A stretch of 64,000 nucleotides of DNA from Diphasiastrum complanatum (Eukaryota > Streptophyta > Lycopodiopsida > Lycopodiales > Lycopodiaceae): positions 46,049,840 through 46,113,839 of the forward strand of contig CM055100.1 in the NCBI GenBank assembly GCA_029204225.1, written 5' to 3'. A program made the position numbers and the translations under genes. This document shows positions 47,838 through 57,160 of this stretch, one piece after another. The notes under the pieces were generated by a model. The model saw nothing but the letters and a program-made list of their open reading frames with translations. It ran no database searches and was not told the DNA's origin. How positions within the stretch are numbered: position 1 is the stretch's first letter; every line of letters starts with the position of its first letter.

Positions 47838-48170
47838 GTGGGAGAGCAGACCTGGTGGTCAATGGGAGTGCAGCATGTGGGGGGGCAGCAAATCCGGACA
47901 GGTACAGCGTCACATGGGCACTGTGGGGGGGCAGACCACGGACCCAATCGGAGTGCAGCATGTGGGGGAGCAATACATGGGGCAGGTACAGTAGCACATG
48001 GGCACTGTGGAGGAGCAGACCACGGACCCAATCGGAGTGCAACATGTGGGGGAGCAGCAAATCCGGACAGGTACACCGTCACATGGGCACTGTGGAGGAG
48101 CAGACCACGGACCCAATCGGAGTGCAGCATGTGGGGGAGCAATACATGGGGCAGGTACAGTAGCACATGG
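47838..48170. repeat. 84-bp minisatellite, about four units, element c
   Basis: Reverse complement of the unit in b (GACCACGGACCCAATCGGAG, GCAGCATGTGGGGGAGCA), with about four units against about seven in b. Copy number therefore differs between the two copies. The frames crossing it are artefacts. Confidence 0.93.
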
Positions 48171-48395
48171 GATCATACAAGTGCAAATGGGGAAACAGGC
48201 TGTGGGGTTAAATAGGCACTCACGAGGTAGTGAGAGAGCAAGTGAGAGGCTGTGAGAGAGAGGTTGTGGGAGGCATTGTGAGAGGCTGTGAGAGAGAGTC
48301 ATGGAGAGGCTGTGAGAGAGAGTCAGTGAGAGGCTGTGAGAGAGAGGCTGTGAGAGAGGCTGTGAGAGCCAGTGAGAGAAACAGGGTGTCTTGAG

Positions 48396-48676
48396 ATGGC
48401 GGAGAGGCAGATATTGCAGAGATGCTGCGAGAGGCTCGGCAGAGACACCTAGAGCTACAGATCCCCGCCCCCGCTGTGGCCCCTGCCCCCGCTGTCAAGC
48501 TGGATTTGGATGAGCAGATTGGAATGAACTTCACACGACGGCAGCTCATCATGGTCAGGAAAAGGGCGGCCAGACGTCGGGCTGACCAGGAGGCAGCTCG
48601 GGCTAACCGGGAGGCAGAGCGAGAGCGACATAACAATGCTCCTGACGAGGGCGAGGAGTCAGTGGAGGATCCATAG
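48396..48676 (+). pseudogene. ORF2 of element c
   Basis: Same protein as the ORF2 of b. Just after the start (ATGGCGGAG, 48396) a 52-bp deletion relative to b shifts the frame. From ATG 48422 the remaining 84 codons are open to TAG 48676, with CAG at both positions that are TAG in b (DEQIG, RRQLIM). It has an expanded APAVAPAPAVK hinge. Upstream (48224-48390) lies a GAGAGGCTGTGAGAGA-rich leader also seen before the third copy at 60.7 kb. It converges on the transposase gene that ends at 49176. Confidence 0.65.
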
Positions 48677-49175
48677 GAATGTTTAGCATAGATGGGGTCT
48701 AGCCGTATGTGGCTGACTGTTGTTATGTAATGTTCATCAGTAGATGAGGCAGTATTTAGTGTCTAGCATGGTGTAAAGAACAGCCCCAGCCGTATGCGGT
48801 GGGAATACGTATTGTAATTTTGATACATCTGATGAATTAATGTACGGTGTGTTTTTTGTGCAATGCGTGCCTTGTGTATTGCAATCTGATGTATGTGATT
48901 ATGAAATGCTATCAGGGGGGTTGTATTTCTGTGTTCTGCATATGCTCTCAAACTCTGTAGTGAACACTAATTGAAAACATGCACACACCATTTGAAGTAA
49001 AACTGCAAGTAGAACATCACAATTACAAATTGACAAATACACATTGTGCAGTGAATAGAATACGTCCAACACTAAATATAATATGAAAAATGGTCTGAAT
49101 ACAGTGTTCGACCATCTAGCCGCCAAACATGGAACATGATATCAAATTGCTAAAAATAAAATGATAGAGCTACAA

Positions 49176-52100
49176 TCAATGCTCTGCCTCAAACTCAGAT
49201 GAATGCTCCGGAGACAACTCAGGGCCTCGAGCTGACTCTCGCAACTGATATCTATGTCTGTACTGGCATGGGCTGTGTATCCGAGGGGGAAGACTCGTCA
49301 TCCTCATCCTCCCAATCTGCCTCCGCATCAGCCCCTAAGCAGGCTAAACCAACAACACCTGCTGTAGCTGGCTATAATACTGCACCTCTACCAGCAACTG
49401 GAGCCCTGCGAGGTCGTCCTCTCTTCCCTGGCAGTTTCTGTGCCCTGCCTTTCTTGTTCGGTGCACCCTTGGGCCTTCCTGACCTCTTGCGGACGAGGGG
49501 AGCCGTCAATGCCTCATCACCCCCATGCAGATCACCTGGCTGACTAGGCTGAGCCCAAGCTGCGGCCGGCTGGGATAGAGTAGCTAAAGATGGGTGTCCC
49601 TGTGCAGCTGATAGTGGAGGATAGGTCCGAGGAGTGTGTGCCCGTGGGCCTGCTGCTGGTGGAGGAACTAGATGTGGAGGGGCCGTCCTTGCAGGAGGCA
49701 AGTACAGCGGCGATAAGTACTGAAAGGGGCGCTGTGGTGGACGGTACTGGTACATCCTGGGTGCTGCCAAAGGAGGAGCCGGTGCCGTGGGTGCTGCCAA
49801 TGGAGGAGGATGTGCTGTGGGTGCTGCCACTGGAGGAGCGTCTGTAGATGTGGGCGCTGCAAGAGAAGATCTGGGCACAGATGGTGGCCTGCCATGGAGA
49901 CCTGCTGCTGCAAAAGTGGATGGCGATGAAGGGGCTGCAGGCCTCAACGGTATCGGTGGCACTGGAGGTGCTGTGCGGCGCACATACACCCTCTGAGGAA
50001 CTGGAGGAACTGCAGGCACCTCATGTATTTGCTCTGGCTGAGACTCTGTGTAGGGCATGCTGGCTAGAGAGGATGGGGGTGCCCTGACGCTCGGCATCTG
50101 CTGGGCCTCTGAATCCAAGTCTGCAATCAAGTCGTCGAGCTGGGCACCCAATCGGTACAATCAAAGTCATCTGGTGACTCCTCTGATGTGCTGTCATAGA
50201 AATGCCTATGGCTCTGTGATGCACGCATCCAAGCAGCTGCGGAAGGTAAACCCAAATCACTCTGCCCCCTATCAAGAGCCTCCTCCATCATATCAACATA
50301 AGAAGGTATGCCACTGGCCCCCCCTGTGTGCCCTGCCCGTCTCCCGGTATAATCTGTGGCATGTGTCCCACCTCTACCACGTGATGCACTTGTGACCCCT
50401 GCTCTAGGCGTGTGCCCAACACCTGTATCATATGCCTCATCCCGCTCTGATCTGGCGAACACAACCCGAATGGGCTCATCCTCATCCTGATCATCCTCTG
50501 ACACTGGCTCATCTGCCTCGTACAATGGAGGCTCTCTGTGCTCAAGCCCAAGCTCTCTCTCTCTCTCTCTCATCTCGGCAAGCTCTCTCTCTCTCTCTGC
50601 CATCAACTGTGTGCCCAGGTCATCTGCAGGCATGGGATGGGTGCTGTCCGTAGGCAAGTCAACCTGGCGCTCCAAATCATATATCTTCGTCTGCAAGGTT
50701 TATAATTTGCATGTCAGGGAGACAACTCTATCAAGAAATGAAACCAACATACCAGGAGTCAACCAACATGCTATGAAAGATTAACTTATCACCTGCAATG
50801 CGCTCGTAATGGTCGGAAGTCTCCTGGCGAGACGTGCGTTGGTGCTACAGAACACCAACCGCTCCAACTGACTAACTGACAACCGGTTTTTTCTCCTCGT
50901 GTGAATGAGTGCCCATGTGCTCCAATTACACTCACACACGGAGGCAACACAGTCCTGTGGTACGTGCATTGAAATACTTCAGCACATTGTCTTCAACGAA
51001 ACACAACAATGGAGGATAAAATGAGATGCATACCTGAGAAAGGACACGCAATGCAAGACGCTGTATAGATGGGTATGTGCTACCGAACATGGTCCACCAG
51101 GTAATGGGTAGCTGCCTCCTCTCTGGATCCTGAGCAGCCGAGTGGCCAAATGTGCCCATGCCAAAACGAAATGCAGCGAGCTCCTCCATGAGCCTGATAG
51201 GATCCAAACCAATGTGTGGACCCACTCTGTGAATGTACTGAAGCCAATCGGCCTCGAGCTCCTTGTCTGCGATCTGTGTCGAAGAGAGGAAGAGGGGATG
51301 CAGTATGTGTGCAACGCTGTGGATACTCCTGTGGAAGTAGTTCCACAGCGTCTCCCAGATGAACTTCAGCTCGGTCATCCTGCAGGTGAGAGGCATGTGG
51401 TGTAGGGCATTACGAAAAAACTTAACATTGACAGAAAAACAAACTAGCAATTACTAAAAAGATAAAGGCCAATTACATTACTATACCGCTTACCTCTCTG
51501 GCTGCAAGATGGGCAGCTGCAAGAACTGTCCAATCCGGTCATATACCAGTCCAAGTGTCGACCCATCGCTGTCAGCCATGCGGAGCACAATGTAAAGTGG
51601 TCGAAGCAGTCCTGACAATGTCTGTGCATCCCTGCAGAACTGGTCTCCCCTCACCGTGGAAGAAAAGTGCTCCCCATCCTCAGTGCGCGGAAATGTACTG
51701 GCACACCAAAGATCACTGGCAACCATCTATAGAAGCTGCACCCTACACCTGATCAGACGGTCTATGACCACCAAGTCGAATGCAAAGCGTGTGGGGGTTG
51801 GCTTACAGAGGTCTAGATGGCTGAACACCCGGAACATGGCAAGAACACGCCTCTTCCTGGTGACTTTGGGCCTCCTAACCCAGGGAAGTGCACCTATGTC
51901 CCCCATCAGAAGGTCTATGCCGTGCGCGGCACAGGGGGTATGAACAATGTGAGGGAACTCGGCCTCTAACAGTACACCCATCTGAATGCAGTTCGTGGCA
52001 TTGTCCGTCACCACTGTGACGACATGTTGTGGGCCTATGGACAGGATGGAAGACCTGATGACATCAAACATGAACTCTACAGATATGACTCTCCCCCCCC

Positions 52101-53347
52101 CCCTACTGCAATCCACTGCCCTCAAAAACTGTGTGCCCATGCAGCTAGAGACCAATATGTTGAGGATCGGCCTCCTCCTGACATCAGTCCAGCCATCGGA
52201 CATGATGCTGCAACCGTAAGTGGCCCAGTGGCGACGTAGAGGCTCCATCTCTCTATACAATGACTCGACCCTATCCCTCAGCATGTGCGTGTGGACAACC
52301 TCTGAACTAGGGACTCTCCAGCTAGGGCTGACAGACTGTGCAAGGCGGAAGGCCCTTCTGAAGGGCTCGGAGTCGGTGATGGCAAATGGAAGGTTCAGCT
52401 CATAAATCAGGCTGGCCACGGCCTGTGTGGCCTCTCTATCCATGTGCGGCTGATGCGCGCCGCGAATGCTCTGCTGCCTAAGAACTCTACCAGCTGGGCG
52501 ACGGGTAGCGGACCTGTAGCACAGTGCACCAAACGTGACGGGAATGGATGATGACGCGACAGGCTGGGCACCAGTGGATGCATCAGCTGTAGACGTGGAA
52601 TGGGGAGAGTGGGATGCACTAGCCGGGATGGGTGCAGCAGCGTAAGTGGGATACACTGGTGGAGGGTGGACATCTGGCATGGGATACGAAAACTGCTGGG
52701 TAGGGAGGTCATCCGGATGTGAAGGGAGGGAGGAAGGGATCTCCTCAACATCCTGGAAGGCCTCGTCACTGGCATCCGGGGCCTGCTCCTGCTCGGGAGG
52801 CGGAGAGTCCATGAGAAAGTCGTAAACTGGGGGAGTGAAGCAACAGTAGGTGGTGGTGGAACCACAGTGGCAACTGGCGGACGCGGTGGGACAGGATCCA
52901 CCGAATGGGTGCAGATGGGGGTGCGTGAGGCGGAACTGTCTGAGAGGGATGAGGGGCAAAGGGACTGGACGAGGATGCACTCCCTCTCCTCGTGCGTGCC
53001 AGCCATGCAGGCAGCAACTCGGGGTCAACCACGTAAGGAGCGGTGCAAAACCGAAGAACACCCTCCGAAATGGTGTTCTCCCCCGCCACAAGACGTGGCC
53101 CGTAGGTATCCAAAAGTCGCTGCCTAACGGGAACGGACATGCTGGCACAGGGGGCAGCATTCAGTGTGCCACCATCTCTCGCGCGTGCGCCGAGTAGGTG
53201 GCCTTTAAGGCGAGTGAGGGTGGCAACGAACTCGGTCAGGCAATATCGACAACGCACTATCCTTGCACCGGACTTGTTAGACTTGTCGGGAACCCGCCTG
53301 ACAATGTCCACCTCGTCCCACAGATCGGCAAGGTTGGAATGCACCAT
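49176..53347 (-). pseudogene. hAT transposase of element c, four exons
   Basis: Exon 1 (53347-51494) opens at MVHSNLADLWDEVD with an intact BED-like finger (RCRYC, then KGHLLGARARDGG). Two compensating frameshifts in the proline-rich linker (52.9-52.8 kb) lead to the DUF659-like core (YGCSIMSDGWTDVRRRP, VVTDNATN, HTPCAAHGIDLLMGDIG). A short deletion after ALPWVR and a TAG at 51727 break it. Exon 2 is 51379-51034, exon 3 is 50954-50794 (dimerisation: CECNWSTWALIHTRRKN, LERLVFCSTNARL) and exon 4 is 50690-49176. Exon 4 holds an acidic region, a frameshifting deletion near 50.13 kb, a proline-rich tail and two AT-hooks (RKRSGRPKGAPNKK, GKRGRPRRAP). A transposase would cut at the element ends; this copy needs several repairs to be active. 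Confidence 0.87.
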
Positions 53348-53659
53348 CTCTGTAGAAAGGACTGGGGAAAGAAGGCAGATATCTCTGTGGGTGCGATAGG
53401 AGTCGGAAGGCTTGAAAAAACCACAATAAAGGCCGAAATAGCAATAGCAGGGGAGGACGCGATCAGTGCAATGCGAACACAGTCGGGAGGGCGCGGACAG
53501 TAGGGCGATGGGCATACAACAGAGAGGGCGCGGACAGCAGGGAGGGCGCGGACAGCAAGGCGACGGGCAGGGAGAGAGATGAAGCGAGGGGGGGGATTAG
53601 GTTAAAAAAGAAAATATTAATATATTAAAAAATAATATATATTGTGGTACCGCGGATCA

Positions 53660-53713
53660 AAATGGATCCGCGGTACCACACCGGATCCGCGGATCCTGGT
53701 ACCGCTGGATCTA

Positions 53714-53715
<2 letters not shown>
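53660..53715 (-). repeat. Right (type I) end of element c
   Basis: Read inwards: CATAGATCCAGCGGTACC, AGGATCCGCGGATCCGG, GTGGTACCGCGGATCC. The elements in this chain that reach a type I end share this pattern. Confidence 0.77.
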
Positions 53716-53756
<41 letters not shown>

Positions 53757-53757
53757 G
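53716..53757. repeat. (TA)n tract
   Basis: TA repeats between element c and the fold-back element. Similar tracts border b on the left and Y2 on the left. Confidence 0.95.
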
Positions 53758-54087
53758 CAATGAATAGCGATTCGCAGGGTATCATGATTCGCGAATCACA
53801 AAAATAAAAGAAATTCCTCAAAAAATCTCCCATACAATACTAGTACCCTCTGTGTAGTCCAAACCTACAAAAAAAATTGTATAGGGCCTCAAAATACAAA
53901 CCCTAAACTCAAAAAAAAGGCGTAAAATTTACGCCTTTTTTTTGAGTTTAGGGTTTGTATTTTGAGGCCCTATACAATTTTTTTTGTAGTTTTGGACTAC
54001 ACAGAGGGTACCAGTACAGTATGGGGGATTTTTTGAGCAAAAAAAAAAATTTGCGATCCGCGAATAGCAACTGCAACTATGGTGTAT
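53758..54087. mobile_element. Fold-back (MITE-like) element with about 130-bp arms
   Basis: An inverted repeat centred on A53927 (GGCGTAAAATTTACGCC). Arms pair almost without mismatch through GAGTTTAGGGTTTGTATTTT, GAGGCCCTATACAA and GGACTACACAGAGGGTACC, then less exactly through GGGGATTTTTTGAG. No coding content. Outer parts contain GCGATTCGCAG and GCGATCCGCGAATAG. (TA)n lies on both sides. It differs in sequence from the hAT ends. Confidence 0.85.
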
Positions 54088-54095
54088 ATATATAT

Positions 54096-54835
54096 CATAG
54101 ATCCAGCGGTACCAGGATCCGCAGATCCTGGTACCACGGATCCATACTGATCCGCGGTACCATAATATATAATTTTAAAAAAATAAAAAATAAAATCAAG
54201 TGGGCAATATGGGTATCAGCTTAAAGCTGTTGACGAGAGCAGTGCATTTATGCAGGTTGCCGGTTTTGACGAGATCGAACAACCAAAGGACCAAGGGGAT
54301 GCAAAACACCAAAAAGTGTTTTTTTGCTCAGAGAGTCGGAAGGCCAAATCATGAAGAGGCCTTACCGTCGGGGCCCTCGGACCCCGCCGTTGGGGGGCTC
54401 TGCCCCCCAAACCCCCCGTTTCTCGGGGGGCTACCGCCTCCCGAACCCCCCAAGACTTGTTGCTATACAGAAACTGTAATCTAGCCATCTCATAACCATC
54501 ATGGTCTCACAGTAGACCCTATACTAACAACCGTGCTCAGTAATGGCTTCTCCTCATAACGGGGGCCTTACAGATCTGAGCTCACGATTAACTAGTGACT
54601 ACTAAACTGAGAGGTGCATTATTTAGTTGTCTAACACATTTTGTAGCTGAAAGCACCGGCAACCTGCATAAATCCACTGCTCTCGTCAAGAGCTTCAAGC
54701 TGATACCCATATTGCCCACTGAATTTTTTTTTTAAAAAAAAATTAAATTTAAAAAAAAAAAATTAAAAAATGGTGCCGCTCTGATACTGCGGATTTTTGG
54801 GCGGCACCATAATGGCGCTACCACGTGCCACTATG
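54096..54835 (+). mobile_element. Short element Y1, same ends as b/c
   Basis: 740 bp from CATAG (type I end with GGTACC and GGATCC units) to CTATG (type II end, ACCACGTGCCACTATG). Inside lies a 65-70 bp inverted repeat (GGGCAATATGGGTATCAGC.. and its complement near 54.70 kb) that encloses a GC-rich core at 54365-54460 with C and G runs. It has no gene and no internal similarity to b or c. Sharing both end types with the hAT elements, it is likely a non-autonomous passenger of that family. Confidence 0.8.
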
Positions 54836-54949
54836 TCGAGAAATATACACTGGGTCGAAAAATATGCTAAGGGTCGAATTTTTCAAAGTCGAAAAAATTA
54901 GACCCGATCCGATCTGATCTGATCAAGGGTATGCCTGGATAATTTAGTG

Positions 54950-55024
54950 CTTTTGTGTAAGCAAGTTGAGTCAAAGTATGCAAGCTCCTTTAGTGCATCA
55001 TTGGAAAAGTGCCAAGAAAGTGCC
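54950..55024 (+). pseudogene. Copia RT shard
   Basis: About 25 codons read VSKLSQSMQAPLVHHWKSA and KKV, matching the HKLSQFMQDPKIQHWKMAKK segment of Copia B just before RNase H. It is flanked by Y1 and Y2. Confidence 0.75.
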
Positions 55025-55051
55025 ATGTGAATAAAAACCTGTGATATGAGT

Positions 55052-55056
<5 letters not shown>

Positions 55057-55123
<67 letters not shown>
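55057..55123. repeat. (TA)n tract
   Basis: About 33 TA units directly left of the CATAG of Y2. Confidence 0.97.
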
Positions 55124-55125
<2 letters not shown>

Positions 55126-55888
55126 TAGTGGCACGTGGTACCGCCATTATGGTGCCGCCCAAAAATCCGCGGTACCAGGGCGGCACCATTTTTTAATTTT
55201 GTTTTTAAAAAAAAAATAAATTTTAAAAAAAAATAAATTTATTGGGCAATATGGGTATCAGCTTGAAGCTCTTGACGAGAGCAGTGCATTTATGCAGGTT
55301 GTCGGTGCTTTCAGCTACAAATTGTGTTAGACAACTAAATAATGCACCTCTCAGTTTAGTAATCACTAGTTAACCGTGAGCTCAGATCTATAAGGCCCCC
55401 GTTATGAGGAGAAGCCATTACTGAGCACGGTTGTTAGTATAGGGTTATGAGATGGCTAGATTACAATTTCTATATAGCAGCAAGTCTTGGGGAGTTTGGA
55501 GGCCGTTAGCCCCTCGAGAAACGGGGGGTCCGGGGGGCGGTAGCCCCCCGGCAGGGGGTTTGGGGGGCAGAGGCCCCCAACGGCGGGGTCCGGGCCCGAC
55601 GGTACGACCTCTTCATGATTTGGGGTTTGACTCCCTGAGCGAAAACACACTTTTTGGTGTTTTGCATCCCCTTGGTCCTTTGGCTGTTAGCTCTCGTCAA
55701 AACCGGCAACCTGTATAAATGCACTACTCTCGTCAACAGCTTCAAGCTGATACCCATATTGCCCACTTGATTTTATTTTATTTTTTTTAAATTAAAAAAA
55801 AAATTAAAAAATATATATTATATATCATGGTACCGCGGACCATCATGGTGCTGCGATACCAGTATGGATCCCGGTACCGTGGATCCAG
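55124..55888 (-). mobile_element. Short element Y2, inverted copy of Y1
   Basis: Begins CATAGTGGCACGTGGTACC (type II) and carries the sequence of Y1 in reverse, including the GC-rich core (55500-55610) and the inner inverted repeat. The right, type I end merges with the left end of fragment d, so the boundary near 55888 is approximate. Confidence 0.76.
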
Positions 55889-56571
55889 TGTGGTACCGCG
55901 GATCCATACTGATCCGCGGTACCACAATATTTAATATTTTTTTAAATTTAATATTTTGAAATATGTTTTTAAAACCTAATCCCCCCCTCGCTTCATCTCT
56001 CTCCCTGCCCATCGCGCTGCCATCAGCCCTCTGTGTTGTCCGCCCACTCCTCGCCATCATACTGTCTTCGCGTTGCACTGATCGCTTCCGCCCCCGCTAT
56101 TGCTATTTTGGCCTTTGTTGTGGATTTTCCGGCTTTCCGCCACCTATCGCACTCACCATCATCTCTGCCTTTTTGCCCCAGTTCCCTCTACAGAAATGGT
56201 GCATTCCAACCTTGCCGATCTGTGGGGCAAGGTGGACATTGTCAGGCGGGTTCCCGACAAGTCCAACAAATCCGGTGCAAAAATCGTGCGCTGTCGATAT
56301 TGCCTGGTTGAGTTCAGTGCCACCCTCACTCGCCTTAAAGGCCACCTACTCGGCGCACGCGCTAAAAATGGTGGCACACTGAATGCTGCCCCCTGTACCA
56401 GCATGTCCGTTCCTGTCAGGCAGCGACTTCTGGACACCTACGAGCCACGTCTTGTGGCGGGGGAGAACACCATTTCGGAGGGTGTTCTCCGGTTTTGCAC
56501 CGCGGCTTACGTGGTTGACCCCGAGTTGCTGCTTGCTTGCCTGGCACGCACAAGGAGAGGGTCTGGGCCAA
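55889..56571 (+). mobile_element. hAT-like fragment d (5' part only)
   Basis: Type I end sequence (GGTACCGCGGATCC, ATACTGATCCGCGGTACC), AT-rich tract and 5' flank as in b, then the first 125 codons of the transposase. It is cut at 56571 by the left end of element d2. Confidence 0.8.
56196..56571 (+). pseudogene. hAT transposase N-terminus of fragment d
   Basis: From ATG 56196 the frame is open and encodes the same N-terminus as copy c: LADLWGKVDIVRRVPDKSN, the BED-like finger CRYCLVEFSATLTRLKGHL, then NTISEGVLRFCTAAYVVDPE. The next residues after ARTRRG come from the inserted element d2. Of the three N-termini this is the one with neither the 2-bp insertion of b nor a shift, but the catalytic part is absent, at least within this window. 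Confidence 0.85.
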
Positions 56572-56700
56572 AATGGCCGCGTCCGACGCCTAGACCCGGA
56601 TGCGTCTGACCCCCGGACGTGGGGTCGGACGCGTCCTTTTTTAATTTGTTTTTTTTTAAGGCAAGACGCGTCCAGCGTCCGGACACGTTTTTTTTTTTTT
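56572..56700. repeat. Left end of element d2, CpG-rich
   Basis: Dense GTCCGACGC-, GGACGCGTCC- and CGTCCGGAC-type palindromic motifs, followed by T and A homopolymers. It begins near GTCTGGGCCAAAATGGCC, where the transposase of d is broken off. The exact first base is uncertain. Confidence 0.55.
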
Positions 56701-56784
56701 TTTAAAAAAAAAAGAAGCAAAAACCAGCAGGCCTTGCGGACAGTCCGTAGAACCTGAGAGCAGGCAGAGGGCGGAAGAGGGAGC

Positions 56785-56785
<1 letters not shown>

Positions 56786-56830
<45 letters not shown>
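56786..56830. repeat. (GA)n microsatellite
   Basis: GA run in the 5' region of d2, followed by GT- and GA-rich low-complexity DNA to about 57126. Confidence 0.93.
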
Positions 56831-56834
<4 letters not shown>

Positions 56835-57085
56835 TGTTTGTGTGTGTGTGTGTGTGAGAAAATTGTGTTGATTTGTGTGCATTCAGTTGTGTGTGTGTGG
56901 TGATCTGTGTGAGAGAGAGAGAGAGGAAGAGACAGAGAGTGTGAGGAACGAAGAGAGAGAGGATTTGTGTGTGTGCACAGTGTGTGTGTGTGAGTTTAGG
57001 ATTTAGGTTTAGGTGTGCTTGGGTTTGGGATTTAGGGTTTAGGGTGGGAGAGAGACCTTGGATTTCCGTGCTTCTGTGTGTGTGC

Positions 57086-57090
<5 letters not shown>

Positions 57091-57126
<36 letters not shown>
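57091..57126. repeat. (GA)n microsatellite at the transposase N-terminus
   Basis: GA run ending just before GCTGCTCGTCCCATTTGGGA. It would read as Arg-Glu repeats in the transposase frame and may have replaced the original start. Confidence 0.93.
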
Positions 57127-57128
<2 letters not shown>

Positions 57129-57160
57129 CTGCTCGTCCCATTTGGGATGAGGTGGAGGTG

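Larger units (their letters stand above)
47621..53715 (-). mobile_element. hAT-like element c, inverted copy of b
   Basis: 6.1 kb from CATAG at 47621 to CTATG at 53711-53715. Order left to right: type II end, minisatellite, ORF2 (+), transposase (-), type I end. Every block of b recurs in reverse order and orientation. The right edge is followed by (TA)n. Copy c is better kept than b in the catalytic region, with one stop there, but it has frameshifts in the linker and tail. Confidence 0.84.

Noticed and set aside
46536-48170. Possible CRISPR array from regularly spaced repeats
   Set aside because: Units are contiguous 84-bp tandem repeats without unique spacers, in a plant nuclear context.
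54365-55610. Organellar DNA insert suggested by GC-rich palindromes
   Set aside because: No organellar gene or tRNA is recognisable, and the core sits within the element's own inner inverted repeat in both Y1 and Y2.
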